A DNA stretch of 64,000 bases from Nocardia albiluteola (GCF_018860155.1 NZ_JAHKNI010000024.1:1-64000), one strand, 5' to 3'; shown: positions 52,972 to 62,338, counted from the stretch's first letter. Translations and numbers: made by a program. Notes: a model not told the origin generated them from the sequence alone.

Positions 52972-53868
52972 TCACAAACCGCCGAGCCGCGCGAGCACAT
53001 CGAATGCAGTTTCGTTGGATTGGTACAGAGTCCGTATCTCGGCCACTGTGGCGTCGTGGACCGTGGGGTTCTGTAGCGCGAGTCCGTTTCCGAAGACGGT
53101 CACGTTGTAGCCGTCATCGGCGGCCTCCAGCATGGGGCCGGTCGCAACGCCCTGTCCGACAAGGCGATCCAATCCTTCGCCGAGGAAGTAGAACCGCCAC
53201 AGCGGCCCGATGTCGACGCCGTATGCCGCCTTGGTCCGATCGATGATCGGCAATCCGACCCGGGCGATCCCGTCCACGATCTTGAAGTGATCGCCCGCAT
53301 CCTCCGGCCGTGCGCCCACTGCCGCGACCGAATACGTCAGATCGACCGTGAGATGCGCGTTGTACCCGGCCATTGCCACCCGCGCACCGGAGACGCCACA
53401 GTCCGCCGCCAGCGAAAAATACTGCGCCCAATGCGGTTCCACCGCACCGCTCGCGAACTCACCATGGAAGTTGACCAGAATCCGCCGCGCGAGTTCTAGA
53501 CTCACCGCGTGCGCATAGTCCGGATGGGCGAACGCCGCAGGGTCACGCTGCAGCGGCATCACGGCCCGCTGTTCGGACAGATCGAGCCCGATCAGGAACA
53601 ATCCCCGCCGATCCCGATGCCGCATCAGAATGTCGGTGATCCGGTGATGCCGCTCGATAGCATCCTCCAACCGCCGCATCGGCGAACCGGTCAAGGTGCT
53701 GGTATCGGACAGTGCGGCAATCGAATTCACCTCGCGCTCGGACAACGTGCTGCCACAACCCGCCGTCGCGGCGGACGACGCCCCGGCTGCCGCCGGTGCG
53801 ACTCCGAGCGCCACAGCGGCACAAGCCGACCCAACCAGTACCCGCCTCACAACCCCGACCCGGCGCAT
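52972..53868 (-). CDS. Secreted DUF5995-type protein
   Basis: The 298-residue protein has a signal peptide with an arginine-rich start and an Ala-rich core ending about AGASSA. The mature part has HWAQYFSLAADCGVSGARVA, then MAGYNAHLTVDLTYSVAAVG, resembling the NAHIxxDLxxAL core of DUF5995, and PLWRFYFLGEGLDRLVG. Function unknown; exported. Confidence 0.6.
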   Translation of the reverse strand: MRRVGVVRRVLVGSACAAVALGVAPAAAGASSAATAGCGSTLSEREVNSIAALSDTSTLTGSPMRRLEDAIERHHRITDILMRHRDRRGLFLIGLDLSEQRAVMPLQRDPAAFAHPDYAHAVSLELARRILVNFHGEFASGAVEPHWAQYFSLAADCGVSGARVAMAGYNAHLTVDLTYSVAAVGARPEDAGDHFKIVDGIARVGLPIIDRTKAAYGVDIGPLWRFYFLGEGLDRLVGQGVATGPMLEAADDGYNVTVFGNGLALQNPTVHDATVAEIRTLYQSNETAFDVLARLGGL

Positions 53869-54000
53869 CCGGATTCCTCCTTGCAGTCGTTGCGATTGCA
53901 GGCCTCACCGCAGTTGCAGTAATTAGATCTCATCGTCCTGATCGACGACTGCGCCGACACGTGCCAGATCTTCCGCGAATGGGGCGGCAGCGCCTTCCAT

Positions 54001-54108
54001 TTCACCGACGCCCGCACCACCATGCGCTACGACCGCGCCCGCACCAACCTCGACCGCCACCCCAACTACATCCTTGCCGCCTACATGGCCTCCGGCACAT
54101 GCCGATGA
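54001..54108 (+). pseudogene. Tyrosine recombinase (integrase), C-terminal fragment
   Basis: The frame encodes DARTTMRYDRARTNLDRHPN and YILAAYMASGT, the end of a XerC/D-type integrase with the catalytic Tyr in MRYDRAR. The Arg-His-Arg part is absent; unrelated codons precede it. Confidence 0.65.
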
Positions 54109-54197
54109 GCGTGAATCCGGATACCGACACCCGGTCTCGAATCGCGAAGTCGGAATCCCGCCAGTGTGGAGAACCAGTCGCTGTGAGGATCGGGAGA

Positions 54198-54608
54198 ATG
54201 ACAGTCGATGTGATGACCACTCTGCGGGCCTTCTATGCGGCCGAGGCCGCGTACCTCACCGAGGGCGCCGAGTTCGAGCAGATGGCCGCGCACTTGGCCT
54301 CGGACGTCGTCATGTATCAGGCGTCCAGCCTGCCCTACGGCGGCGAATGGCGTGGGCACGAGGGCTTCCGGAAGTTCATTGCCACCATGGGCGAAAGCTG
54401 GGACGGCCTATGGTTCGACGAACAGCAGTTCCTCAGCGACCAGAATCGGGTCGTGGTCTACAGCCGCGGCCGGCTGCGCGCACGATGTACCGGCCGAACA
54501 GTGAAAACGTCACTACTGCAATGGATCAGCTTCCGAGACGGCTTGATCACCGAGTTTCGCCCGTACTACCACGACACCTCTGCGGTGCTGGCCGCACTGA
54601 CCGAGTGA
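54198..54608 (+). CDS. SnoaL-like/nuclear transport factor 2 family protein
   Basis: The 136-residue protein has LRAFYAAEAAYLTEGAEFEQ, the EWRGHEGFRKFIATMGESW motif and a C-terminal ISFRDGLITEFRPYYHDTSA, which closes the NTF2 cone. GGGAG lies just before the ATG at 54198; a second ATG five codons on is possible. It stands alone between relics, so its role is unknown. Confidence 0.65.
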   Translation: MTVDVMTTLRAFYAAEAAYLTEGAEFEQMAAHLASDVVMYQASSLPYGGEWRGHEGFRKFIATMGESWDGLWFDEQQFLSDQNRVVVYSRGRLRARCTGRTVKTSLLQWISFRDGLITEFRPYYHDTSAVLAALTE

Positions 54609-54747
54609 TCGAATCCTAGTCGAATCTTGTCCGGGAGACCCAACACCGAACCGACGGCACTCCGGCAGGGAGATCGACACCATGACCGACAGGACCGGTG
54701 TCTGCGGCTAGAGCCACGACGTGACGCCGGAAGTGAACCCAGCGTGA

Positions 54748-54810
54748 CGGCCGCAGCAGATCGGCCCAGGATTCGGTCGATTCGTGGTAGCCGTCGGCGA
54801 TCGCGACCCG
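54748..54810 (-). pseudogene. IS256-family transposase, short fragment
   Basis: About 20 codons (VAIADGYHESTESWADLLR) match the conserved ADGYRESTESWADLLRD block of IS256/mutator transposases. Unrelated sequence lies on both sides. Confidence 0.45.
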
Positions 54811-54921
54811 TCGGCACTGTGCGTGCGGCGCTGGTGTGTGGCACGCCCCGGAAGCCCGCCCGGCGAGTCTGGGCAAGCCCTTGCAATCTCTACCCTCGTG
54901 TGATTAGCATCTCAGCAACCA

Positions 54922-54968
54922 GGGTAAGAATGGAGATCTCCTGTTGGAGGCTTCATTCTGCCCTTTTT
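54922..54968 (+). terminator. Terminator/attenuator hairpin in the glycerol operon leader
   Basis: GGGT(A)AGAATGGAG pairs with CTTCATTCTGCCC, with an inner CTCC-TGTT-GGAG stem-loop, followed directly by TTTTT. This is a strong intrinsic-terminator shape 50 bases upstream of the operon's first start codon. Because the operon encodes a GlpP antiterminator homologue, it is a good candidate for its target. A second hairpin, CCCGGC-AGAGAG-GCCGGG at 54996-55013, holds the ribosome-binding site in its loop. Confidence 0.7.
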
Positions 54969-55017
54969 GCGGTATAGCCTGCGACAGGACGGTCTCCCGG
55001 CAGAGAGGCCGGGCATC

Positions 55018-56478
55018 GTGTCCAGCAAAGTACTTCGTGGCGTTCACGACGTCGTGTCCTATATCGACGAACAACCTCGGATTGCGGGCCGCGCAAGCGT
55101 CATCTGGTGGCTGGCCCTAGGCGGGCTGTTCCTCGACGCGTTCGGCAACTCGGCGCTGAGCGCGGGACTCGGCCCCATGACGAAAGACATGCACCTCGAC
55201 GCCACCCAGGTAGCGATTCTGACCTCACTCGCATCGTGGGTCGCCGTCGTCTTCAATCCTCTCGGTGGCTGGATGGCCGATCGGTCAGGCCGAGTGCGGC
55301 CGCTGATCCTGGCGAAGTTCCTGTCGGTCATCGGCGCTGCCTGCTGCGCCTTTGCGCCGGGCTTCGAGGTTGTGCTCTTAGGGCGGTTCTTCGTCGGCGC
55401 CGCCTACGGGATCGACTTCGCTATTGCGATGGCGCTGCTGGCCGAATTCACCCCGGCACGCTTCAAGAGCCGGCTGAACACGTGGCAGGGCGTCTGGTAC
55501 ACCGCGGTCTCCAGCAACCTGATTCTGGCGATCGGGTTCTACGATCTCGGTGTCGGTCAGGCGATCTGGCGGTACGCGGTCGGCTCGACGGGTGTGGTGG
55601 CGCTGGCGCTGCTGGTCGCGCAGGCGCGATACATGGTCGAGAGCCCCATGTGGGCTGCCCGCAAGGGACGCCTGGAGCAGGCGGCCGAGTCGATGACCAA
55701 GATCTACGGCGAGGAATTCACGGCGGCGCCGGCGGGTGATCGGACCCCGATTCGCAACCGGGCCGATGGGGGCTTGGCGAACGTGGCCCTGATATTCCGG
55801 GGGATCTATCTGCGCCGCACGCTCTTGGCGAGCACCGTGCAGATGGGTCAGTCCATTCAGTACTTCGCCGTCGGGTGGTACCTGCCGATCATCGGCCTTG
55901 CACTTTTCGGGCACAGCTTTACCGTGGCGACCCTCGGTGCGCTCGTCTTCAATGTGTTCGGAATTGTCGGCGGTTTCCTGTCCCCGAAGATCGGTGCGCG
56001 GCTCGGGTTGCGCCGAGCATCCGCGCTCGGGTTCGGCGCGGTATTCGTCATGCTGGTGATCTTGGGTATCTGGCATGCGCATCTGCCGCTGGCGCTCGGC
56101 TTCCTCATCCCGTCGTTGTTCATCCTGTTCCACTCAGCAGGCCCCGGCGCCAACGGCAAGACGCTGTCCTCGCTCTCGTTCCGCAGTGAGCTGCGCGCCG
56201 GAGCCAACGGAGTGATCGGTGCGATCGGAAGCGCCAGCGCCGCACTCGGACTGCTGATCTTCCCGATCCTGCAATCGCGTTTGGGGCTCGGCCCGACGTT
56301 CCTGATCCTGTCCGTGGTTCCGCTGCTCTCGTGCATCGTGTGCTGCGTGATCACGTGGGATCCGACCCGAGCCGCACTCAACCCTGACGAAGAGCAGGAC
56401 GCACCCGGGTTCGCCCGATCCGAGGATTACGAGCCGGGCGCCGACGGCACGGCCGTGCAGAACGGGGTTCGCGTATGA
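55018..56478 (+). CDS. MFS transporter, probable glycerol-type substrate importer
   Basis: The 486-residue protein starts best at the GTG at 55018 with AGAGAGG upstream. It has 12 membrane segments and the MFS motif GGWMADRSGRVRP between segments 2 and 3, then GRFFVGAAYGIDFAIAMALL. The cytoplasmic central loop is long. It is most like the sugar/organic-acid porter branch. It is coupled to a glycerol-kinase-type gene by a four-base overlap, so it should bring in the kinase substrate. Confidence 0.75.
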   Translation: MSSKVLRGVHDVVSYIDEQPRIAGRASVIWWLALGGLFLDAFGNSALSAGLGPMTKDMHLDATQVAILTSLASWVAVVFNPLGGWMADRSGRVRPLILAKFLSVIGAACCAFAPGFEVVLLGRFFVGAAYGIDFAIAMALLAEFTPARFKSRLNTWQGVWYTAVSSNLILAIGFYDLGVGQAIWRYAVGSTGVVALALLVAQARYMVESPMWAARKGRLEQAAESMTKIYGEEFTAAPAGDRTPIRNRADGGLANVALIFRGIYLRRTLLASTVQMGQSIQYFAVGWYLPIIGLALFGHSFTVATLGALVFNVFGIVGGFLSPKIGARLGLRRASALGFGAVFVMLVILGIWHAHLPLALGFLIPSLFILFHSAGPGANGKTLSSLSFRSELRAGANGVIGAIGSASAALGLLIFPILQSRLGLGPTFLILSVVPLLSCIVCCVITWDPTRAALNPDEEQDAPGFARSEDYEPGADGTAVQNGVRV

Positions 56479-58037
56479 GCTCGACCGCCATCCTCGCAAT
56501 CGACGAGGGGACAACGGGAACCCGCGCGGCCTGGGTCACCGCCGACGGTGTCGTGCACGATCTGGAATACCGCCGCCTCGCGGTATCGACACCGAGATTC
56601 GGCGTGGTCGAACAAGACGCCGGCGAGATTCTGGAAAAGACACTCGACGTGTGCAGGGCTGTTGTCGCCCGCGCAGAGGCGGCCGGCGCGAGTATCGCAG
56701 CGGTGGCACTGGCCACCCAACGGGCGACGGCCGTGCTGTGGGACACCGTTACCGGGCAGGCGCTGGTTCCCGCGATGGTCTGGCAGGACTGCCGCCACGC
56801 GGACGAGCTCGCAGCCCTTGCCCCGGAGTGGGACAGCACGCTCATGGCCGAGGTAGGACGCCCGACCGGGCTGCGTTCGCCCTACCTGTGGGCCGCGCAC
56901 AAGGTGCGCGAAGATCCTGCGGTGGCACAAGCCCACCAGGCGGGTCGGCTCGGATTCGGAACCATCGAGACCTGGCTGCTGTGGAATCTCGCAGTGGAGC
57001 GCACCTATGCGGCCACCGCGACCAACGTCACCTCGGCAGGGGCATACGTGCTGGCCGAGCACGCCTACCACCGGGACTGGATCGCCGCGCTCGGATTCCC
57101 GCTCGAGCTCTTGCCGGAGCTGCGGCAGGACGCGGACTGCCTGGGGCACACCGACCCGGCCACAATCGGGGTCTCGGCCCCCATCCTCGCGGCCATGGGC
57201 GACCAGCACGCCGGTGCGGTCGGCCTGGGCTGCCTGGAGCAGGGGCAGGCGATGTGCGTGCACGGCACGGGCAGCTTCGTGGACCTGATCACCGGAACCG
57301 AGCCGCCCGCCCGGTCCGCGCTCCATCCCGGGACGCTCACGGTCACCGGGTGGCGCAGAAAACAGGAAACCGTCTATGCGGTCGAGACTTTCACCGCCAC
57401 CTCGGGGTCCGCCCTGGACTGGGTATGCAACACGCTGGGCTGGTTCGATTCGGCGCAGTCGATCAGCAAGCTCGCGGCCTCGACCACCACGTCGAATGGG
57501 ATCGTGTTCGTTCCGGCGCTGGCGGGGATTCGGACACCGGTGGTGGAATCACAGGTCAGGGCGTCGCTGACCGGGTTCTCCATGTCGAGCACGCGCGCGG
57601 AGGTGGGGTACGCGGTTCTGGAGGGTATTGCGCAATCCGTGGCTGACTCCGCGGAGGCCAACGCGGAGGTCGCGGGGCTCGACGTGACGCACATCGTGGT
57701 CGGCGGCGGCTTGTCGTCGAGCGATCCGCTCATCCAGATGCAGGCCGACCTGACCGGGATCCCGATGCGACGCCTGCCGGACTCCGGCGTGGCCAGTCTT
57801 CGGGGGGCCGCGTTCATGGCCGGTTCCGACGGACTGCTGTGGAATTCGCTGGCGGAGGCGGCGTCCACGCTCGCTGCCGCGGAGGTCTTCGAACCGAGGC
57901 TCGCCGATGGCCTTCGACGCCGCCGACGGGCCGCATGGAAGGCCCGGATAGCCGCAGAACTCGAGCTCGTCGAGTCCCGGGACGCACCGCCACAATCTGC
58001 CATCGCCCCTGTCCACAAACAACTTTCGGAAGGATGA
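56475..58037 (+). CDS. FGGY-family carbohydrate kinase, glycerol-kinase-like
   Basis: The 520-residue kinase has the N-terminal phosphate loop AIDEGTTGTRAAW, the glycerol-kinase-like VALATQRATAVLWD and the catalytic-Asp motif AAMGDQHAGAVGLG. The C-terminal ATP-binding HIVVGGGLSSSDPLIQMQAD follows. The GlpD gene directly behind it supports glycerol or a glycerol derivative as substrate. DEGTTGTR differs from the DQGTTSSR of classical GlpK, so a related polyol is possible. Confidence 0.8.
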   Translation: MSSTAILAIDEGTTGTRAAWVTADGVVHDLEYRRLAVSTPRFGVVEQDAGEILEKTLDVCRAVVARAEAAGASIAAVALATQRATAVLWDTVTGQALVPAMVWQDCRHADELAALAPEWDSTLMAEVGRPTGLRSPYLWAAHKVREDPAVAQAHQAGRLGFGTIETWLLWNLAVERTYAATATNVTSAGAYVLAEHAYHRDWIAALGFPLELLPELRQDADCLGHTDPATIGVSAPILAAMGDQHAGAVGLGCLEQGQAMCVHGTGSFVDLITGTEPPARSALHPGTLTVTGWRRKQETVYAVETFTATSGSALDWVCNTLGWFDSAQSISKLAASTTTSNGIVFVPALAGIRTPVVESQVRASLTGFSMSSTRAEVGYAVLEGIAQSVADSAEANAEVAGLDVTHIVVGGGLSSSDPLIQMQADLTGIPMRRLPDSGVASLRGAAFMAGSDGLLWNSLAEAASTLAAAEVFEPRLADGLRRRRRAAWKARIAAELELVESRDAPPQSAIAPVHKQLSEG

Positions 58038-59728
58038 ACACATTGGTTTCGCTACGCTCGGTATCCATGCCCGCGCGGAGGCCGGCATCGGCGCGGGCGC
58101 GGATGGTCTCGGATGCGCCATTGCGGCTCGATCGCGCCGAACAGCTTGCCCACCTCGACGGCGGAGACTTCGACATCATCGTCGTCGGTGGCGGGGTCAC
58201 CGGCGCCTACACGGCCATGGACGCGGCGCTGCGCGGATTTCGGGTGGCGCTGCTGGAGAAGGACGACTTCGCCTCCGGCACATCATCGAAGTCCTCCAAG
58301 ATGATCCACGGCGGACTGCGCTATATCGAGCAGGGCAATCTGGCGTTGGTGCGGCACTCGCTGCTCGAGCGGCAGCGCCTGCGCAAGAACGCGCGGCACC
58401 TGGTCCAGCGGCTGCCGTTCCTGTTCCCGGTGCTCTCGCACAACGGGGTCTTCGACCGCCGCCTCGCGGCGGGTTTCGAGAGCCTGCTGTGGACCTACGA
58501 CCTGGCCGGCGGCTGGCGCGAGGGGATCTTGCACCAGAAGCTGACCAAGAACGAAGTGCTGTCACACTGCCCAACTTTCAAGGCCGAGCACCTCGACGGC
58601 GGCTTTTTGTACTATGACGCCCGCGCCGATGACGCGCGGCTGACGCTGGCCCTGGCTCGCACCGCGGCGTTCCACGGCGCCACCGTCCTCAACGGAGCCC
58701 GGGTCGCCGAGGTGACCCGCCAGGGCGGCAAGGTCAGCGGCGTCGTCGCCGAGGTGGGCAACAGACAGGTCCGGGCCCGCGCCGGCGTCGTCGTGCTCGC
58801 GACCGGCGTGTGGCTGCGCGATTGGAGCGGGGCGGGCAAGGACGTCGAGGTCCCCAACATTCGCCCGGCCAAGGGGGTGCACATCGCGGTGCCCTGGTCG
58901 AAGATCCGCAACGACTGCACCGTCACCATCCCGGTCCCGGGCCGCAACCGTCGCGCCACCATAACCCGTTGGGGCAACACGGCTTACCTGGGGACCACAG
59001 ACGAGGACTACCGCGGCGACCTCGACGACGTCAACTGCACCCGCGAGGAACGCGACTTCCTGCTCGACGGCGCGCGGACCGCCCTCAACATCGACATCGA
59101 GCCGCAGGACGTGCTGGGCAGTATCGCCGGCTGCCGGCCGCTGGTGGCGCCCCCGGGCGGAAAGACGGTGGAACTCAAGCGAAATCACGAGGTCCGCACC
59201 GATCCCGACGGCCTGGTCACGGTGGTGGGCGGGAAGCTGACCACCGCTCGGCATATGGCGGAGCAGACCGTCGACGCGGCACAGGCCGTACTCGGGCGAA
59301 AGGGCCGCTGCCGCACCAAGTCGGCGTACCTGCTGGGCGCCGCCGGTTACGATCCGGAAGCGATCGTCGCGTCCGGGGGACTCGCCTCCCACCTGGGGGA
59401 ACGCTACGGCACCGAGGCCCGTTTCGTCACCGACATTCTTGCCCAGGACCCCACCCTGGGCCGCCCGATTGTCGAGGGCCTCCCCTATCTGGAGGCCGAG
59501 GTCGTCTACGCGGCACGGCATGAGCTGGCCCGCAGCGTCGACGACATCCTCTCGCGTCGGACGCGGGCGCGGATCATGGCCCGCGACGCCTCGGCCGCCT
59601 CGGCTGAGCGGGTCGGCGAGCTGCTGATGAAGGAGCTCGACCTCCCCCGCTCGGAGGTGGCCGACCAGGTCGCCCACTACCGACTGCAGACAGCACACGA
59701 ACGCGCAATCCTGATGGGAGACAAGTAG
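58034..59728 (+). CDS. glpD: Glycerol-3-phosphate dehydrogenase, FAD-dependent
   Basis: The 564-residue protein has the FAD motif DIIVVGGGVTGAYTAMDAAL, the GlpD signature ASGTSSKSSKMIHGGLRYIE and a C-terminal GlpD helical domain. The ATG overlaps the kinase stop by four bases. It oxidises glycerol-3-phosphate to DHAP and passes electrons to quinone at the membrane. Its product and substrate link the kinase, the next flavoenzyme and the G3P-sensing GlpP protein. Confidence 0.85.
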   Translation: MNTLVSLRSVSMPARRPASARARMVSDAPLRLDRAEQLAHLDGGDFDIIVVGGGVTGAYTAMDAALRGFRVALLEKDDFASGTSSKSSKMIHGGLRYIEQGNLALVRHSLLERQRLRKNARHLVQRLPFLFPVLSHNGVFDRRLAAGFESLLWTYDLAGGWREGILHQKLTKNEVLSHCPTFKAEHLDGGFLYYDARADDARLTLALARTAAFHGATVLNGARVAEVTRQGGKVSGVVAEVGNRQVRARAGVVVLATGVWLRDWSGAGKDVEVPNIRPAKGVHIAVPWSKIRNDCTVTIPVPGRNRRATITRWGNTAYLGTTDEDYRGDLDDVNCTREERDFLLDGARTALNIDIEPQDVLGSIAGCRPLVAPPGGKTVELKRNHEVRTDPDGLVTVVGGKLTTARHMAEQTVDAAQAVLGRKGRCRTKSAYLLGAAGYDPEAIVASGGLASHLGERYGTEARFVTDILAQDPTLGRPIVEGLPYLEAEVVYAARHELARSVDDILSRRTRARIMARDASAASAERVGELLMKELDLPRSEVADQVAHYRLQTAHERAILMGDK

Positions 59729-59730
59729 AC

Positions 59731-61254
59731 ATGATCAGCAAGGAAGCACTGAAGCGCGGATACAACCGGGGCAATTACACGGTGGGCGCGCCCACCCAGC
59801 CCCTCTTCGCGCAGCACGTCGGCCCGGTCGACGGGGAGCCCTGCTTCACCGATGACCCGGTGTCGGTTCCGGAGACCGTCATCGAGGCCCTGACCGCGGT
59901 CGCCGACCGAGTCGACACCGAGCCGGCGGCGGTGCGGGAGGGCACCCGGGACTGGTGGGCCGGCACAATGATCGCCGAGACCGGCGGCCGCCCAGCCACA
60001 CCGCCGGCGGTGATAGCGCATGTGTCGAGCGCCGAGCAGGTGCAGCAGGTGATCCGGATAGCCGCTGCCGCAACGATTCCCGTGACTGTCTCGGCCGGCC
60101 GTAGCAATGTCACCGGCGCGGCCCTGCCCGTCCGCGGCGGCATAGTGCTGGATGTGTGCGAACTGAACCGGTTCCTCGGCTTCGACGAGCAGAGCCAGAT
60201 CGTCGAGGTCGAGCCGGGCATGTTCGGCGATCTTTTCGAGCAGAAGATCCAATCCGAATACGGGATGACGATGGGTCACTGGCCTTCCTCGTATGCGATC
60301 AGCACCGTCGGCGGGTGGGTGGCCTGTCGCGGTGCCGGCCAGCTCTCGACCCGGTACGGGAAGATCGAGGACATGGTCTTCGGCCTGGATGTGGTCCTGC
60401 CGAACGGGGAGCTCGTCAGCGTCGGCGACAGCGCCCGTGCCGCGGTCGGTCCAGACCTGTTGCAGCTGTTCATCGGCTCCGAGGGAACCCTCGGGGTGAT
60501 CACCAAGATCCGGCTAAAGGTGCACCGGCTGCCGGACTACGGGCGGGCGCACGCCTACGCCTTCCACAGTTTCGCCGAGGGGCTCGAGGCCTGTCGCCAG
60601 ATCGTCCAGCAGGGCGCGACCCCGGCCGCGCTGCGCCTCTACGACGGCCTCGAGAGCGGGGTGCAGTTCGGCCTGCCCGACACCAATGTGCTGCTGGTCG
60701 CGGACGAGGGCACCCGGGAGCTGGTCGACGCCACAATGCAGATCAGCGCTCGGGTCTGCGCCGAGACCGGGACCGAACTCGACGGAGACGCGATCTACGA
60801 GCGTTGGCTCGACACCAGGTATCTGACCGGCAAGAGCGCCGAGGGCTTCACCCGCAGCGCCGGTTTCGTCGCCGACACCCTGGAGATGATCGGCAAGTGG
60901 AAGGACCTGCCGGCGATCTACGACGAGGTTGTCGCCGCGATTGCCGCCGTGCCGGGCACGCTGGCCGGCTCGGCGCACCAGTCCCACGCCTACGTCGACA
61001 GCGCATGCCTGTATTTCTCGCTGCGCGGCAGCGTAGAGGTCGCGGATCGAGCCGCCTGGTACCGGGCCGCATGGGATGCGGCCAACGAGGTGATCCTCCG
61101 GCATGGAGCCACGCTCAGCCATCACCACGGCGTCGGTCTGCTGCGCTCGCCGTACATGGAGCGGTCGCTAGGCGCGGGGTTCGAGGTGCTCCGGGCGGTC
61201 AAGTCCGCGCTCGACCCCGAAAATTTGCTCAACCCGGGCAAACTGGGTCTCTAG
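59731..61254 (+). CDS. FAD-binding oxidase, alkyl-DHAP synthase-like
   Basis: The 507-residue VAO/PCMH-fold protein has TVSAGRSNVTGAALPVRGGI for FAD binding and the alkyl-DHAP-synthase-type block YAISTVGGWVACRGAGQLST followed by RYGKIEDMVFGL. The active-site histidines are in LSHHHGVG. The C-terminal NPGKLGL is typical. It starts two bases after glpD. True AGPS exchanges an acyl group on DHAP for an alkyl group; D-lactate/glycolate-type oxidation is the alternative. The glpD neighbour favours a DHAP-related substrate. Confidence 0.75.
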   Translation: MISKEALKRGYNRGNYTVGAPTQPLFAQHVGPVDGEPCFTDDPVSVPETVIEALTAVADRVDTEPAAVREGTRDWWAGTMIAETGGRPATPPAVIAHVSSAEQVQQVIRIAAAATIPVTVSAGRSNVTGAALPVRGGIVLDVCELNRFLGFDEQSQIVEVEPGMFGDLFEQKIQSEYGMTMGHWPSSYAISTVGGWVACRGAGQLSTRYGKIEDMVFGLDVVLPNGELVSVGDSARAAVGPDLLQLFIGSEGTLGVITKIRLKVHRLPDYGRAHAYAFHSFAEGLEACRQIVQQGATPAALRLYDGLESGVQFGLPDTNVLLVADEGTRELVDATMQISARVCAETGTELDGDAIYERWLDTRYLTGKSAEGFTRSAGFVADTLEMIGKWKDLPAIYDEVVAAIAAVPGTLAGSAHQSHAYVDSACLYFSLRGSVEVADRAAWYRAAWDAANEVILRHGATLSHHHGVGLLRSPYMERSLGAGFEVLRAVKSALDPENLLNPGKLGL

Positions 61255-61301
61255 TACCGTAAGTCGAACCGAACGGTTTGTACGAAAGAAGGTCGACACC
61301 G

Positions 61302-61883
61302 ATGCCCCCACTACCCGGCGAACTCGACCTGTGGCTGACCCGGAACCCTGTGATAGCCGCCGTATTCGGCGCCGAGTCGGTCCCGGCGTTCCTCCGGTCC
61401 GAATGCCGGGTGAACATCCTCGCGCACGTGTCTCTGCACGAGTTGGCAGGCCTGGTCCAGACGCTGTCGGAGGCCGGTCGGTTCACCTTCGTCAACGCCG
61501 ATGCCTGCTCGGGCCTCGGGCAGGATCGCGGTGCCGTGGAGTATCTGAAGTCGATCGGCGCACCCGGCGTCGTCAGCACCAAGGGCGCGCTGATCCAACG
61601 CACCACCGCGGCGGGGATGGTGACCATGCAGAAGGTCTTCGTCACGGATCGGTCCAACCTGCCGCGCGCCATCAACTCCGTGCGGCAGAACCGACCGCAC
61701 CTGGTGCAGACGATGCCCTGGCCGGTGCTTTCCCATCTCACACCGCCGGAGATCGAAGGACTCAGCCCGTTCGTCGCCGCCGGGTTCGTGCGCAGCGCCG
61801 CCGACGTGTCGGCAGCGCTGCGCGAGGGTGCGCGCGCCGTCTCGACCAGTGCGGCGTCGTTGTGGGATGCGGCGGGCCGCTGA
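61302..61883 (+). CDS. glpP: Glycerol-3-phosphate-responsive antiterminator (GlpP) homologue
   Basis: The 193-residue protein follows the G3P_antiterm pattern: NPVIAAVFGAESVPAFL, then VNADACSGLGQDRGAVEYLK, APGVVSTKGALIQR, then the family-typical MVTMQKVFVTDRS and FVAAGFVRSAADVSAALREG ending in AVSTSAASLW. In Bacillus, GlpP with G3P binds leader mRNA and prevents termination. The ATG at 61302 has AAGAAGG upstream. A GTAC-flanked palindrome AACCGAACGGTT lies 30 bases before it. Confidence 0.8.
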   Translation: MPPLPGELDLWLTRNPVIAAVFGAESVPAFLRSECRVNILAHVSLHELAGLVQTLSEAGRFTFVNADACSGLGQDRGAVEYLKSIGAPGVVSTKGALIQRTTAAGMVTMQKVFVTDRSNLPRAINSVRQNRPHLVQTMPWPVLSHLTPPEIEGLSPFVAAGFVRSAADVSAALREGARAVSTSAASLWDAAGR

Positions 61884-61945
61884 TGCTGACACCAGGCGGC
61901 GCCGCCGGCCCGGCACAACCACCACCATCTTCATCAAGGAGCAGC

Positions 61946-62245
61946 ATGACCGCGAAGTACTTCCAGGTGATCGCGCACTACCGGGCGCGCCCGGAGTCCG
62001 TCGACGCCGTGATCGAGCACCTGCACGAGCTGGCCGCGGCCAGCCGCGACGAGGCGGCCAACCTCTCCTACGAATTCTTCCAGGATGTCGACGACCCCGC
62101 GCACATCGTGATCCTCGAGCGGTACACCGACGCCGCCGGATTCGCGGCGCATCGCGAGCAGGAGCATTTCCAGCGCATCGGGCTGGGACAGATCATCCCC
62201 CGGCTCGACAGCCGCACCGTCGACACCTTCGCCGGCGCAGAGTAG
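61946..62245 (+). CDS. Antibiotic biosynthesis monooxygenase (ABM) domain protein
   Basis: The 99-residue protein has FQVIAHYRARPESVDAVIEH, then LSYEFFQDVDDPAHIVILER and the closing YTDAAGFAAHREQEHFQRIG, the standard ABM ferredoxin-like fold. AAGGAG lies 5 bases before the ATG. It is the last gene of the glycerol operon. ABM proteins act on quinols, haem or aldehydes, often without cofactor; its role here is unknown. Confidence 0.75.
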   Translation: MTAKYFQVIAHYRARPESVDAVIEHLHELAAASRDEAANLSYEFFQDVDDPAHIVILERYTDAAGFAAHREQEHFQRIGLGQIIPRLDSRTVDTFAGAE

Positions 62246-62338
62246 TAAACGCCGGCGGTGGTGGGGCCTTCCTCGCGGGCGTGGTTCCAGCGGCCGAGGG
62301 GCGTCCCCACCTCCTGATCATGCCGGGCCCCGGTCGGC

